From contig JABAKD010000023.1 in NCBI GenBank assembly GCA_012845835.1, positions 8,929,340-8,993,339 on the forward strand: a stretch of 64,000 nucleotides of DNA. The letters are read 5' to 3'. The stretch comes from Undaria pinnatifida (lineage: Eukaryota; Sar; Phaeophyceae; Laminariales; Alariaceae). The notes under the pieces are model-generated. The model ran no database searches. It worked only from the letters and a program-made list of their open reading frames with translations, and was not told the DNA's origin. Positions 11,124 to 21,969 of this stretch are shown piece by piece. Both the position numbers and the translations under genes were made by a program. Position 1 is the stretch's first letter. Each line of letters begins with the position of its first letter.

Positions 11124-11405
11124 CGGTCGCCCCCGGTGGCGTATGAGGTTATCCTCGAGCCTGTGGTGTAGGTCAGTTTCGTGAGTTCGAGTCCCCCCGA
11201 GCGCATACTCATACATTCGCAAAGGGACTATTTATTGTGCACAAGTTGACTTGCGGAAAGCGCGAAAGCGTGGGTTGGCAAACCCTCGATAAAACATCGA
11301 CGAGCGCGCAGTGGGATTGCCGAACCATATGAATGATACGAGCGAAAAAAAAAACGACGAGAAGAATCGGGGGGGGGGGGAGAAGAGACAACACTCCTGT
11401 GACCT
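11124..11405 (+). mobile_element. tRNA-derived SINE, copy 1
   Basis: The 5' head resembles a tRNA gene: a box A-like GGTGGCGTATGAGG and a box B-like GAGTTCGAGTCCC spaced as in tRNAs. The body contains TTGTGCACAAGTTGACTTGC and GGAAAGCGCGAAAGCGTG. The 3' domain is a G-run followed by AGAAGAGACAAC and CCTGTGACCTGG. Inverted copies at 27281-27575 and 33450-33759 share head and body in order. Confidence 0.7.
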
Positions 11406-12185
11406 GGTAGAAAAAGTTACATATAGTCTAAACTATAATAGGTATATATAGTCTATATATGTAGATATATATGTACTGGTACATGTATACCTCACCCTCA
11501 AAAATCGACTTTAGTTTGGGGAAAAATGAAAGTGAAAGCCAACAATGATCAACCAACCCCACGCGCTACCTAGGTGCATGAAAAACGTCGCAGATTGCAT
11601 TGCCTCAATCAAGCAAATAGGATGAAACTCCGAAAAAAAATGTTTTTTTGGTTATTAAAGGTGAAGGCTCTCCGCGTTCTTATTATCCAGAAAACGAAAG
11701 CAAAATACGAAAAAAAGTGTTCCCCCCCCCAGGTCGAAAACACCCGTATAACGTCTGCGGGAAATTATTTTCTGCGCTACGACGTGTCGACGATGGCTAC
11801 GATTCGGGGGGGTAGGGGGGGTAAACGGACTTCTTCACTTCACCTGATTTGAGCCTCTCGCAGGAGTGACTTCGTACCGGACTGCCCAAAACCTTTGAAT
11901 TTAGCCCGGACTTTATTCACGAAGCGTAGCTCTAGTACTAGAATTGTATTTTTTTGCGGATTTTCACGTCGCAAAATCGAAGCGGCACGAAAGCTCAAGA
12001 CCTCGCTTCAAAGGAAATAAGGGGGGGGGTTCCCTTGCGCTGGTGACCGCGAGGCAGTGCAAAGAAAAGGTCCTTCAAAACCGTGATTCCCCTCTCCGCC
12101 GTAGCATGCGCGTCTACCGCATGACTACATATATATATCCTGGCCTCGCTGCTACAGAGAGGCATGCCGGCACGAAAGGCGTCTG

Positions 12186-12279
12186 TTTTCACGGGGCAGC
12201 AGGGGGCAGACATCGCGTACACCAAGAGGGCGAAGCGCCGTGAGGCGTTCGACGAGTCCCACGGAGTGAAAGCCGCATG
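12186..12279 (+). other. Possible terminal exon, product unknown
   Basis: After an acceptor-like GGCAGCAG a frame reads GADIAYTKRAKRREAFDESH, then GVKAA and TGA. The composition (basic-acidic, no homopolymers) looks coding, unlike the flanks. It could belong with the fragments at 10.1-10.9 kb. No upstream exon joins it convincingly. Confidence 0.3.
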
Positions 12280-12542
12280 AATGGCGGGTGCTGCGCCAGA
12301 GTTAGCCCATACGTACCATGTATGCTGCATTTTTGTTGTTCTGAATGTTTGGACTCCTTTTCCCGGAAAACCGTCGGAATGTGAGCCTTGTTAAGGCAAC
12401 ATCATTGTATGCTAGATACCCTAGGCCACGTGGTAGTGCATCTCGGGCTACATGTATATCATCCAGAGATTTCCACGAAAATCAGACTTCAGGGCACATG
12501 CTACGGTAACAGGTAGGTGCCCCCTTTTGTTCATGAGGCGTG

Positions 12543-12811
12543 ACGCGTGCACTACGATACAAAGTGCACCCCACGTTGAGGTTTCCTCTAGATTTGAGAG
12601 CTTAAGGCCTCTCTAAGTAAGGCAAAAACTGATCTGAGGGAGAAAAATAAAACTGCTACCAGATGAAAAATCCCATCTGGTATCTAGGTACACAACGAGA
12701 ACCATGCAAAAACATTACCATTTTCACCGACGATATTGGGTTGAGGAGCTCCGTCATTCAGAAACCTTTTCAGACTCGAAAAGTGCTCGCACCTCTGTCG
12801 TCCCACGCGTC
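12543..12811 (+). mobile_element. MITE-1 copy
   Basis: It runs from ACGCGTGCACTACGATACAA to CTCTGTCGTCCCACGCGTC. Both halves are present, with GACGATATTGGGTTGAGGAG near the right end. Confidence 0.8.
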
Positions 12812-12834
12812 TATTTCGTCACTACTGAAGTGAG

Positions 12835-13075
12835 GCAGGACCTCCCTATCCCTCGCCCAAAAACAAACTTCGAGTAAGAAGCTGAAAGTGCAACACGATG
12901 ATGACCAAACTCATCGGGCTCCTAGGCGTAGCACATACGAAGTACTCCTATTGAAAGCAAGAGAATGGCATATATATTTCCAATGATTTGGGGTGAAGAA
13001 TCAAAACGTCAAACTTAAAAATAACCATTATCTCCTAAATGTGCTCTAACTCCATCGTAGTACGGTCGCCTGGGT
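12835..13075 (+). mobile_element. Diverged MITE-1-related sequence
   Basis: Only weak similarity remains: GAAGCTGAAAGTGCAAC, CATCGGGCTCCTAGGCGTAG, TTTGGGGTGAAGAATC and a right end of ACTCCATCGTAGTACGG. Confidence 0.4.
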
Positions 13076-13140
13076 TGAGGTATAGAGGAGCGAGCTGTTA
13101 TAGCGAGGCAATACTTTTCGGAGAAATCGTTTCACAATTG

Positions 13141-13238
13141 ATGGCGCTTTAGAGCCCCAATGATCCCTCCGCTATATACCAATTTCAACAAAAAAAAATG
13201 TCGTCCACAAAGAGAGAGGGTTTCCAGTTGTAAACGCG
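13141..13238 (+). mobile_element. piggyBac-like mini-element copy, decayed
   Basis: GCTTTAGAGCCCC, CCCTCCGCTATATACC, TTCAACA and GGGTTTCCAGTTGTAAACGC align with the 81-bp element at 31278-31358. A TTAA follows directly (13239-13242); the left TTAA is no longer visible. Confidence 0.5.
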
Positions 13239-13245
13239 TTAAGCC

Positions 13246-13507
13246 ACGCGTGGTGCGATAGAGGTGTTCAAACCACTTTTTTCTGAGTTTTTCCTCAATT
13301 TGGGAGCTTAAGACCTATATCCCAAAAACTGCTTTGTTGGAGAGAAAAAAAACTGCTACCGGATGAATAGTCCCCATGGCCTAGGTACACGACGAGAATC
13401 ATGCAAAAAAAAATGTTCTATTTCTGACGATATTGGGTTAAGGAGTCCCGTCATTCAGAATACATTTCAGACGAAAAGTGCTATATACCTCTATCGTAGC
13501 ACGCGTC
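13246..13507 (+). mobile_element. MITE-1 copy
   Basis: Nearly complete: ACGCGTGGTGCGATAGAGGT to ACCTCTATCGTAGCACGCGT. The middle blocks CTACCGGATGAATAGTCCC and ACGATATTGGGTTAAGG are readable. Confidence 0.88.
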
Positions 13508-13686
13508 AACCGACGATCGTCAGAATGCCATTCTTGGCGCTCCCACGCTCTGAGCTCGAGAAGATTGGACAAATCCATCTCCGCCTCGCCACAGATTCAA
13601 GGGCCATGTGCGTTGAAGGATTCACTACGGAATACAAAAGCATCAAGATGACAACGTACCAGGACCCCACATTAGACATTCTCGGA

Positions 13687-13945
13687 CACGTGCTACGGTA
13701 GAGATTCAATTTTTTTTTCTAATACTACTCCTCGTTTTTGGAGCTTAAGACCTCTCTGAAAAAAAAAAACTGATTTGGAGAAAAATAGAATTGTTGCCGG
13801 TTCGGATGAAAAATCTCATATGAATGGCCTAGGTACACAGCAACGAGAATCAAATGCGAAAACAAATGACCTAGATTCCCGACTAGCTAATTGGGGTTAA
13901 GTGAGTCCCGCGTCATTCAAGAAACCATTTCAGAGGCGCCCTCTT
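13687..13945 (+). mobile_element. MITE-1 copy, right end lost
   Basis: It runs from ACGTGCTACGGTAGAGATTC through GGAGCTTAAGACCTCTC to GTCATTCAAGAAACCATTTC. It is cut there and joined to another copy. Confidence 0.7.
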
Positions 13946-14191
13946 CTTCTTTCTGCAGTTCCCCCTCATGTGACGAGCTCCACACCCCTACATAAAATCT
14001 GATCTTTGGATAAAAATGGAAGTGCCACCCGATGAATAATCCCAAGGCCTAGTAGATGTTAAAAAAGATCACCTTGTTAATAAAACAACAACGACATACA
14101 AAACATAAGGATGATGTTTTTGGTTAAAAAGTCCGGTTATTCAAAAAAAAAAAAAAAAAACAGCCAGAGAGTGCTACCTCTATCGTAGCAC
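13946..14191 (+). mobile_element. MITE-1 copy, left end lost
   Basis: It starts inside the left block (CTGCAGTTCCCCCTCATGTG) and ends TACCTCTATCGTAGCAC. It is fused head to tail with the copy ending at 13945. Confidence 0.65.
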
Positions 14192-14288
14192 TTTTAAGCC
14201 GAACGAGCACACTGCGCCATCTTGTTGTCTTGGATGATCTTCCCCGCAGCAATGGTGCCAAGGTCGCTGGTCGCGGCATAGTCTAACC

Positions 14289-15150
14289 ATGAGAGCGGGA
14301 ATGGAACAACGACTTTCAGCTATTATCGCAGAAGGCAAGAAAGGTCACTACGCCCTCCATTGCTTAAAAAAGAAGGACAACAAAACGACAGCAATCCACT
14401 CGATCCCCACAGAGCAAGCAGAGAAGAGCAACGATTCTTCCAAAGGGCAAGACAGGATCCATAGGTACAGTTGAGCAAAGGTGGTATTCTGTCACACAAG
14501 ATCACATATCACGGCGATGAGGACTGCTACAAGCGGGGAGCGCGACGCCGACCGCAGAGTGGGGGCACTTACATCGACTCTGCTGTGTACTGGGCGCCCC
14601 CACGCGTCCGCTAACGACAACGAGACGCCGTCCCTCAACTTCGATGATTATTTCGATAAGGAACACGTGTTTACAAGGCCCTGCTGGCTGGCAGTGTCGA
14701 AAGGGTTTTCACCCGCAACAACGACAGGTTCACGATGGTTGTGGACGGCGGCGCGTCGGACCACTTGACAGACAACGACTTCATTTCAAGACCGTGGGGG
14801 ACAAAGCGTGAGGGATTACAAGAAGCGGGAGGAGCTGAAGACCATCGTGACCGCCGGAAACGGAAGGCAATCGCAACAACATCAAACGCCATTTATGATC
14901 TTGGGATACCTCATTGAACCGACCGGTAAGCGTGTTCCTGTTCATGTCGCGGCCATGCTCGCACCTGGACTGCTGGGGCATGCAACCCTTTCTCCTTCGT
15001 CACAGCAGTGCAATCAGGGAGTATAAGCACAGTCCTCGAGACGGGAAACTGCCGGCGCGTTCCTGTTCGTGTTTCGGCCGTGTTCGTACCTGAAAAGACT
15101 GGGACGCAACCGTCTCCGTTCCAATGCAGAGTGATCGGGGGTAAGCATGA
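14289..15150 (+). pseudogene. Decayed Ty1/copia retrotransposon (gag end and protease region)
   Basis: At 14322-14390 a frame reads GKKGHYALHCLKKKDNK, the second half of a copia Gag zinc knuckle; the first two cysteines are missing. At 14735-14800 another frame reads VVDGGASDHLTDNDF, matching the copia protease active site D-S/T-G-A, but with DGG in place of DSG. Further on, ELKTIVTAGNG and RVPVHVAAMLAPGL match the conserved strands that follow the protease. The last segment is duplicated with changes (RVPVRVSAVFVPE near 15058). Stops and frame changes break the frame. No integrase, reverse transcriptase or long terminal repeats were found. Confidence 0.65.
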
Positions 15151-15810
15151 TCCACGAGGCGACATACCCCCACATGCTGTTCGTCAGTCAACACTTCAAT
15201 TCCGCCCACCCAACACACAGCGGGGAAGGGCCTATACTCCAAGGCGAGATGTTTCTTCGCGCCCTGGGAGGTACAGTTGATATGCCATCAACGCCTGCCG
15301 TAGTTCCTGCGGCACACGCAAGCGCTGACACCGAGCGAGGCGAGTCCACTTTGAAAGAGCTCCTTCAATATGCGTCAATTCCATCATCGGTATATGGGGT
15401 ACATCACGAAGGTAACGCCCCAACCGAAGGGGATTTTGTGGACGGACGCTTGCGACAAAGAGTAGGTGCACAATGATGGAGGAGGGAAACACGCCTGGAG
15501 AAGCTACTGCCACGGAGACTGAAATTCAACATGCGTAAATCCAGGGCAGCAAGGCCATGGAGGCCAGTCACTGGGACGGAGGGGTCTTGTGCGCAAGTCT
15601 AAGATATGCTACATTCCTGCGAGAAATATGTGCTGGAAGAGGAAAAATCATAACCAGCAGCCGGAGCGTCATCGACGGGAGCTAGAGCACCCTCATCGAA
15701 AGAATAAGCGTCCCATCGTCACCAGAGATCAAAGAATCTTCGTCAAGGGCTGGAGAGCATTACGGCAAGAAGTCGATGGGTTCTTCCCAAGAGTCACACC
15801 TACCTAATTT
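15151..15810 (+). other. Spacer after the copia relic
   Basis: Open frames such as 15147-15473 and 15589-15804 have ordinary composition and may be more of the decayed retroelement. No conserved motif was recognised. Confidence 0.3.
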
Positions 15811-16007
15811 TCTAGGAACGCATACTAGTCTAGAGCTACTACCCCTGGTTCAGGTTCCCGGGTGCGGCAGCGGCCTTCTCCTGGCTACACCTAGAAGGAC
15901 ATAGAGCTACAAAATACCCAAAGTCGAGCGCGTTTGTTAGAGATACAGGATGGCTCTCGGGTGAAGGTGAGCGACACCCCCCTTCTCACCCTTCGTTTGC
16001 AGGCGGA

Positions 16008-16297
16008 TTTTTTCTCCGGCTTGGCCGAAACCGTAATCACGAACGCCCCACCCGCGGCGGCACGATCACCGCCACCATCTACTTCTCTCTCCATCTTTCG
16101 TTGTATACAATAGTTTTGGGTAGCGTATGTACAGGGCTCCTCGAGTGAGAAGCGTGTCATAACAAAAATGGCGCACCTGTACCGTAGCATGGGCAAGGCG
16201 GAGGGGACTCGGAGAGAGAAGATGATGGGGCGGTGATCGTGGGCGCGGGTGGGGCGTTCGTGCTTACGGTTTCGGCCAACCCGGGGAAAAAGGAGGG
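16008..16297. mobile_element. Foldback element with roughly 85-bp inverted arms
   Basis: The left arm (about 16008-16094) contains TTGGCCGAAACCGTAATCAC, GAACGCCCCACCCGCG and GATCACCGCC. The right arm (about 16210-16297) carries the reverse complement (GGCGGTGATCGTGG, GGGCGTTCGTGCTTACGG, TTTCGGCCAA). The spacer of about 115 bp includes ACCTGTACCGTAGCATGGGC, resembling a MITE-1 end. It ends just before the CCACGG array. Confidence 0.65.
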
Positions 16298-16334
16298 ATG
16301 TGCACATTATTTGTACTCTTGGCGGAGCACTGCA

Positions 16335-17085
16335 GCAGTATCCATGGACCTCCACGGCATTCCACGGCCATATCCACGGCGTTCCACGGACAACCGCGGA
16401 CACTCCACAGACTACCGCGGACGTTCCACGGGCTTCCACCGAATGCAGCGTCAAGTACCGGAACACCGTGAAGGCCCATTGTGCTAGCCATGGTAATTTC
16501 CACGGCAATCTCCACGTGAAGGTCCACGGCATTCTCCACGGCAACCTCCACAGCAGCACCTACGACATACCACGGCAAACCGCGGTCACCCATGGAACCG
16601 TCCACGGAAGCGCCCACGGCAACGCCCACGGACACACCCACGGACACACCCACGGACACACCTACGGACTTGTCCACGGAAACGTCCGCTGACATCCCCA
16701 GATAGGTCCACGGCAACACCCACGGCGAGACCCACGGCCACGCCCGCGGACACCCACGGCAAGACTCACGGCCACACCCGCGGACGGATGCGGATGGGCG
16801 TGGAAATTGCTGCGGTTGGACGTCCATGAAAACTGCCGTGGCAATTGCCGCGGGCTTCCGCGGACTTCCGTGGTGATTGCCGCGTGGCCGTGGCAGTGGC
16901 CGCGGATGCCCGTGGAAATTGCCACGAACTTCCGTGGGTGGCCATTCTTGCTACGACGGAGTGTGCCACGGACAGAACCGCGGCACGTGCCGTGGCCACA
17001 ACCGTGGCATTTGCCGTGGAAGTGCCATGAGCCGTGCCACTTGCCGTGGAAACGGGCGGATTTCCACGGTAACCCGTGGCGTCGC
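16335..17085. repeat. CCACGG-rich array that switches strand
   Basis: About 750 bp are dominated by the hexamer CCACGG. From about 16340 to 16775 it reads CCACGG on the + strand, often as CCCACGGACACA. From about 16815 to 17080 it reads CCGTGG, the reverse complement. The join lies around 16780-16815. Open frames of His-Gly or Val-Ser-Val-Gly repeats on both strands follow from the repeat and are not taken as genes. Confidence 0.75.
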
Positions 17086-17887
17086 CAGCGTAGAGCAGCA
17101 GTGTTCCGCACAGCATATCTACAAAGTAGGTGTTCTACTCTTTTTTAGACTGCTCTCCTTCCCTTACCCATTGACTTTGCAGGCTTTTGTGCCCTTCTTT
17201 TTATTTGCTCTTCCTCCACTCCTTCCCGTTCTTTGGTCGAAGGTGGTGCATGATCTATAGCAGCATCGTCGAGGAAGCATTTCTCTGTCACACACAGCAC
17301 GGCCGCCACCAAAAACATGCGGTAGGGGTCCAACACAAACGTTTGCCGAAGACCTGCTCAAGGTACTGGTATGTAAATATGTAAAACATTATATCCGAGC
17401 GCACTTGCCATCATCCGGCAGCATGCATGCTCGTTACCAAACATGCCGTCGTGAATTGGCCTGGTGACGGCCAGCAGTGCAGCTAGCACAACAATCGAAA
17501 ATTGTAACTCACAACATGATCCACTGGAAGGCTCGTTCAACGGCGTCATACGCTTTGGTGCGAGGTCGATAAGAGCCTAAGTGGTTGTGCTGGAATACCT
17601 CCGCAAAAGAAGCCTGCAGCTGTACAAGAAACGGAATATAACGCTTTTTGGATGGAACACCGGGAATGGGGGAGGATTCAACTCTCGCCGCTACCTGATT
17701 AAATGTAATGTACGTTTTATTTTTATATATATGAAATATATATTAGACCTGTTATTATGTTTAAGTCCAAATGGGTATCGGAAAAACATTGAAAACCTGA
17801 CAGTCCCGCCGGGTTGTGTGTGTCCCAGCCGGCGCGGAACGCGGAACAAAAACGGGGTCGCAGCTTGCCCCGCTTTCACCGACATAC

Positions 17888-17950
17888 CCCTAAGTTACCA
17901 CCGCCACCACCACTACCACCACCACCTCCACTACCACCACCACTACCTGC
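17888..17950 (+). repeat. CCACCA trinucleotide tract
   Basis: A run of CCACCACCACTACCACCACC words. Nothing coding is seen around it. Confidence 0.75.
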
Positions 17951-18119
17951 CACGTGCTCGTTTCCTCCCACGAAACACCACACCACCAACTTAGCTGGGT
18001 GAGTTTTGCTGAGACGGTGGTGTTCTTGTGCTTTGCCTTGTTTGTGTGTCGCAAATGCTCTGCTGCTCTGATGCTGCGGTGGTGCTGGTGACACTGCTGT
18101 ATCATGCGATACCGCCAGT

Positions 18120-18750
18120 ACGTGTTCGCAGGCAGCTCGGGCTATAGGTACTGGTGTGATGTACGATACAGCTCGAAATCGATGCTGTGTTTTGGGTCAT
18201 GGGTTTGAGCTGAGTGGCTTGTAGTCAGCAATCGGTGCGAATTGGTGATCTTGCGCGAGTGCTCTTGAAGTAACATGGGTGTGTGTGCTGTCATGCAACA
18301 ATGCACAAAGCTGCGTGTGCTGTGGTGATGCTGGCAGTGCAACGGCCATGCGTGCTGTTTTAGGATGCAGCTCGAAGGTGCCACTCGTAGGTGCAGGATG
18401 CTACCCAAATTAAGCGTTGTGTCACACGCTTGATCACCTGGCCTGCTGGGTTGGCTGTAGTGAACAGACAGACGCTTCATTATGTTCTTGGACCTCATTT
18501 TGACGTCATGCGCGGATGCGTGCACAACTATTTCAGACATATTGTTGACTGTGTCCAGCGATGTACTACCTACTACAGAGTACCACTTGGTAGCATGCGC
18601 GTCGAGCTGGGGCGTTGTCATGCCGAACCAGGTACACATGCATTAGGTGAGATGCAGGTCGAGCTCGGCGCAAAGGGTGCAGTTTGAGCTATCAATAGTA
18701 TTATTGGTGTTGTGTCTTGCGAGCTGGGTGGATGGGTTGCAGTCAGCGAT
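18120..18750 (+). repeat. Weak old tandem repeat
   Basis: The words GATGCAGCTCGAAG and GATGCAGGTCGAGCTC recur, as do TGTGTTTTGGGTCATGGG and TGTAGTCAGCAATCG (later TTGCAGTCAGCGATC). They suggest diverged units, but borders could not be set. Confidence 0.35.
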
Positions 18751-18759
18751 CATCAGGCG

Positions 18760-19016
18760 ACGCGTGCAACGATGAAAGGTGTACACCACTTTTTTTCTAA
18801 GGTTTTCGTCAATTTGGGAGCTTACGACATCTATCGCCCAAACACGGAGTTTGGAGAAATTAAGTTGTCACCGGGTGGAAAATCCCATGGCCAAGGTATA
18901 TATCGAGAATCATGCAAAAACATAGACTAACCTTTTCCCCAAGATTTTGAGTACCTAGCCCAGTCTTTCAGAGACCATTTCAGACGAAAAGTGAGACCTC
19001 TATCGTGTAGCACGAG
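18760..19016 (+). mobile_element. MITE-1 copy
   Basis: It runs from ACGCGTGCAACGATGAAAGG to ACCTCTATCGTGTAGCACG. CAATTTGGGAGCTTACGAC and GGAAAATCCCATGGCCAAGG are readable inside. Confidence 0.82.
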
Positions 19017-19179
19017 TTGGGCATCGATGTTCTTGCACTTACCTTTCTTGTACGAATACCACGCGAGGGAGTATACTGGTGGGTTGCGGGTGTGACATGC
19101 CAACTCCGAGCTAACGTAGGTGCTGCGCCCTGCGACGTAGTCGTAAGACGCGGGCCGAGCTACGTGACGCAGAAGTTTC

Positions 19180-19380
19180 ATGCAATCGAGTCAACGATCG
19201 CGCCTCGATATTTCGGGTGTCCCCTACATGTTTACCCTCTTGCGAATACCGACTGCTACTGCTGTGCGATGTCACGAACATACGATGTTGGAAAAGCAGC
19301 TCGAGTTGCAGCAAAAGACACGAGAAACAGCAGCAGCATTAGAAAAACTGGTGTACCGGTCCGCCGGGCAGCACTTTTAA
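19180..19380 (+). other. Exon-like frame with coiled-coil character, unknown
   Basis: A frame of about 66 codons ends in MLEKQLELQQKTRETAAALE, then KLVYRSAGQHF and a stop. The Leu/Glu/Gln spacing would suit a coiled coil. No start context, partner exon or family was recognised. Confidence 0.25.
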
Positions 19381-19452
19381 AACTTTGGGCAGACGACAGA
19401 AAGCGGTATACCGCAACCATTCCGCGCCACCGTGGGGTACAGCAGAATACAC

Positions 19453-19701
19453 CTAGGTTTTTGACCGCGATCCGCGACGCGGATTGGTCAACTCTGCCTC
19501 GTACAAGTTTTTGACACCAAGTCCTTGCGGTACATCGTACCGCGGCTTCTTAGCTCGGCCGTCGCCGTTTCCTGACGCGACCCATAACTCTTTCTGTCGC
19601 AAATTACACCATGCGGGCCGACTTTGCCCCAGGCTCTTCACAGCCCATAGCCTTTCAATTTCCCACCGAATCTCAACCATGGGCACAGCGTCATGTAGCA
19701 T
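19453..19701 (-). other. Possible small protein-coding frame, unknown
   Basis: An ATG-started frame of 82 codons on the minus strand (MLHDAVPMVEIRWEIERLW near its start) has balanced composition with no repeats or homopolymers. The product is not recognised, and chance is possible at this length. Confidence 0.2.
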
Positions 19702-20312
19702 CCATAGAACGACACGCTTTCATAAATATATATAAAATCATTCCTTGAATATCGAGTCATTCCTTGGTGTTATGGACTTTGGTCAGGAGTTTTTTGTCTC
19801 GGCCTAAGTATGCGATTCGCGGAACTGGAATTCTGGGTCGAATATGGCTTGGTTCGAGCGCCGCCTTCGGGGGGCGGCTCCAACGCCCCTCGCCCTGCCG
19901 TGTCCGTTCCGGACATCGACGTGAACACGGACAGGTGCCGAGCGAGACGAGCGAGTGTCGAGGAGGAATTTTGGAAAAAATGTTGAATCTTACTGGCTGC
20001 AACGCCTGAATGATTTACAAAATTGGCATCATTTCCAAACGGTACGTGATAATGTTTGGAATTTTGCGGTGGCATACTCTCGAGCGTTAGTTTCTTTGCT
20101 GTACTTTTTTACTAGTTCGTTTGGTTTCTTGCTCGGCATTTTATTGCTTTTGTTTCTGCTCGTTTTGCCAGCTGGAAATTCTATTTTTTAGTGTGGGTTC
20201 ACCTAAAACGTGACACAACTTACCGACGATATCCAACAACTTCGTGACACAAATTACCGACGGCAAGACGTTTCGTGACAAAATAACTCCCAAATCATTA
20301 TACTTTCACGGA

Positions 20313-21235
20313 ACAGAATTTCGAGACAAAATCAAGCAGGTAGAGCCGTCTCTTTGGCCTTTGGCCCTGGCTTTAGCACGGCCGCTGACACTCCAGGCAG
20401 CCTCTGCTGTCGGCATGAACGAATGCGGTTGATTCGCAGCGAACTATCCCGCTGTGCTTGCTTCTATGTGGCCATTGTCCATGCCATTTCATGTCACCTC
20501 CCTTCTGTTTTGAGCTCGTCGTCGTCCGGTTGAGGTACGAGGAAACCCGTACGTACTCGGTGAGAACAGCAGTATGTACGACGAGCATGATCGCCAATTG
20601 ACGACATTGGCAAGCACAAAACAGCAGGTGTAGCAGCAGTAGCCGAAGGGCGAAACGTCTAGCACATAATGCAGCAACTAGTAGCAACCAGAACAACAGC
20701 AGATAGCTCAAAGTGCAGTGCGAGTGCCGTTGGCAAGTTTAGTCGTACACGCATCACTCTGTCCAATATATATAACAGAATCTCGAGACAAAACCAAGCA
20801 GGTAGAAGAGCCGTCTCTTCGGCCTTTGGCCCTGGCTTTAGCACGGCCGCTGACACCCCAGCCAGCCTCTGCTGTAGGCATGAACGAGTGCGGTTGATTC
20901 GCAGCGAACTATCCCGCTGTGCTCGCTTCTATATGTGGCCATTGTCCATGCTATTTCATGTCACGTCCCTTCTATTTTGAGCTCGTCGTCGTACGGTCGA
21001 GGTACGAGGAAACCCGCACGTACTCGGTGAGAACAGCAGTATGTACGACGAGCATGAACGCCAACTGACGACATTGGCAAACACACAACAGCAGGTGTAC
21101 AGCAGTAGCCGAAGGGCGAAACGTCTAGCACATAATGCAGCAACAAGTAGCAACCAGAACTACAGCAGATAGCTCAAAGTGCAGTGCGAGTGCCGTTCGT
21201 TGGCAAGTTTAGTCGTACACGCATCGCTCTCAAGA
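20313..21235 (+). repeat. Recent direct tandem duplication, unit about 460 bp
   Basis: The segment 20313-20760 (GAGACAAAATCAAGCAGGTA, GCCTTTGGCCCTGGC, TTCATGTCAC, CGAAGGGCGAAACGTC, GCAGATAGCTCAAAGTGCAG) is repeated at 20775-21235 in the same order with few changes. The offset is 462-468 bp. Frames in the two copies shift relative to each other through small indels, which argues against a conserved protein. Confidence 0.85.
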
Positions 21236-21965
21236 GCCAACAAGAGGCAGGGCAGGGGCCCCCAACACAGAGACACGTGACAACCACGGCCAGCTATCGA
21301 TCGCGTAATTGGCCGGTAGTCCGTGCTTCGGTGGGTGTATCGGAAGTCGTTCGTAGTACTACTGCTGTAGACCGTCGAAAGACCACGTGACATGTGACAT
21401 CCCGTTCTGGTGGCAGCCTCGCCAGTAGACCCCCCATATGTTTCTTTTCTTTTCTTTTTCTTGGCCCCATGCACCCATTTCCTTTCCTTTCTCTTCTTTA
21501 TTCTTCGTTTCTTTTTTCCAATTGACTTGCGTCTGTTGTGCGTATGCGTAGTGATAGATACGACGTGTGACATATACGTGGTAGTCTTTCTTGGGTGGCA
21601 AGCGGTATAGTCGGTTTTCCCAGGCGCGAGTAATGAGACGTATGCACCGGTATGGACCTGGCACATCGTATACTGACTCCCGATCTCACTTTTATATGTT
21701 TCTGGTGGAGGCATGAATTGCGTTAGCTGTGATTTATGCGTGTACCACCTTGGGTTGTTTGTGTTTTTCCCTAGGGTATTCCTCTGCTCCAGGGTGACTG
21801 GAACCAGTCCTGTGACCACTGACTGGATTGTGCAAGTTAATGTGAGAACAACAACAACTGAAATATTGCCTGTTTCTTGACCTTTCAGCTGCTTCCTGCA
21901 AATTTGATTTTTCTGCCAACACGATTTTGAACCCTATGCAAAGATCCTGTTTTGTTTTAATCAAT
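21236..21965. other. Spacer, no gene recognised
   Basis: A minus-strand open frame spans 21160-21819, but it is lysine/arginine-rich from a pyrimidine tract (21430-21515) and overlaps the duplicated segment. Nothing else is seen. Confidence 0.3.
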
Positions 21966-21969
21966 TGTC

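Noticed and set aside
16249-17111. His-Gly and Val-Gly repeat proteins on either strand
   Set aside because: Reading frames follow from the CCACGG array; overlapping frames are open on both strands.
20373-21153. Leucine-rich minus-strand frames in both halves of the tandem duplication
   Set aside because: The two halves differ by frame-shifting indels, so no protein is conserved.
21160-21819. 219-codon minus-strand frame
   Set aside because: Lysine-rich middle from a pyrimidine tract; its end overlaps the tandem duplication, whose other copy breaks the frame.
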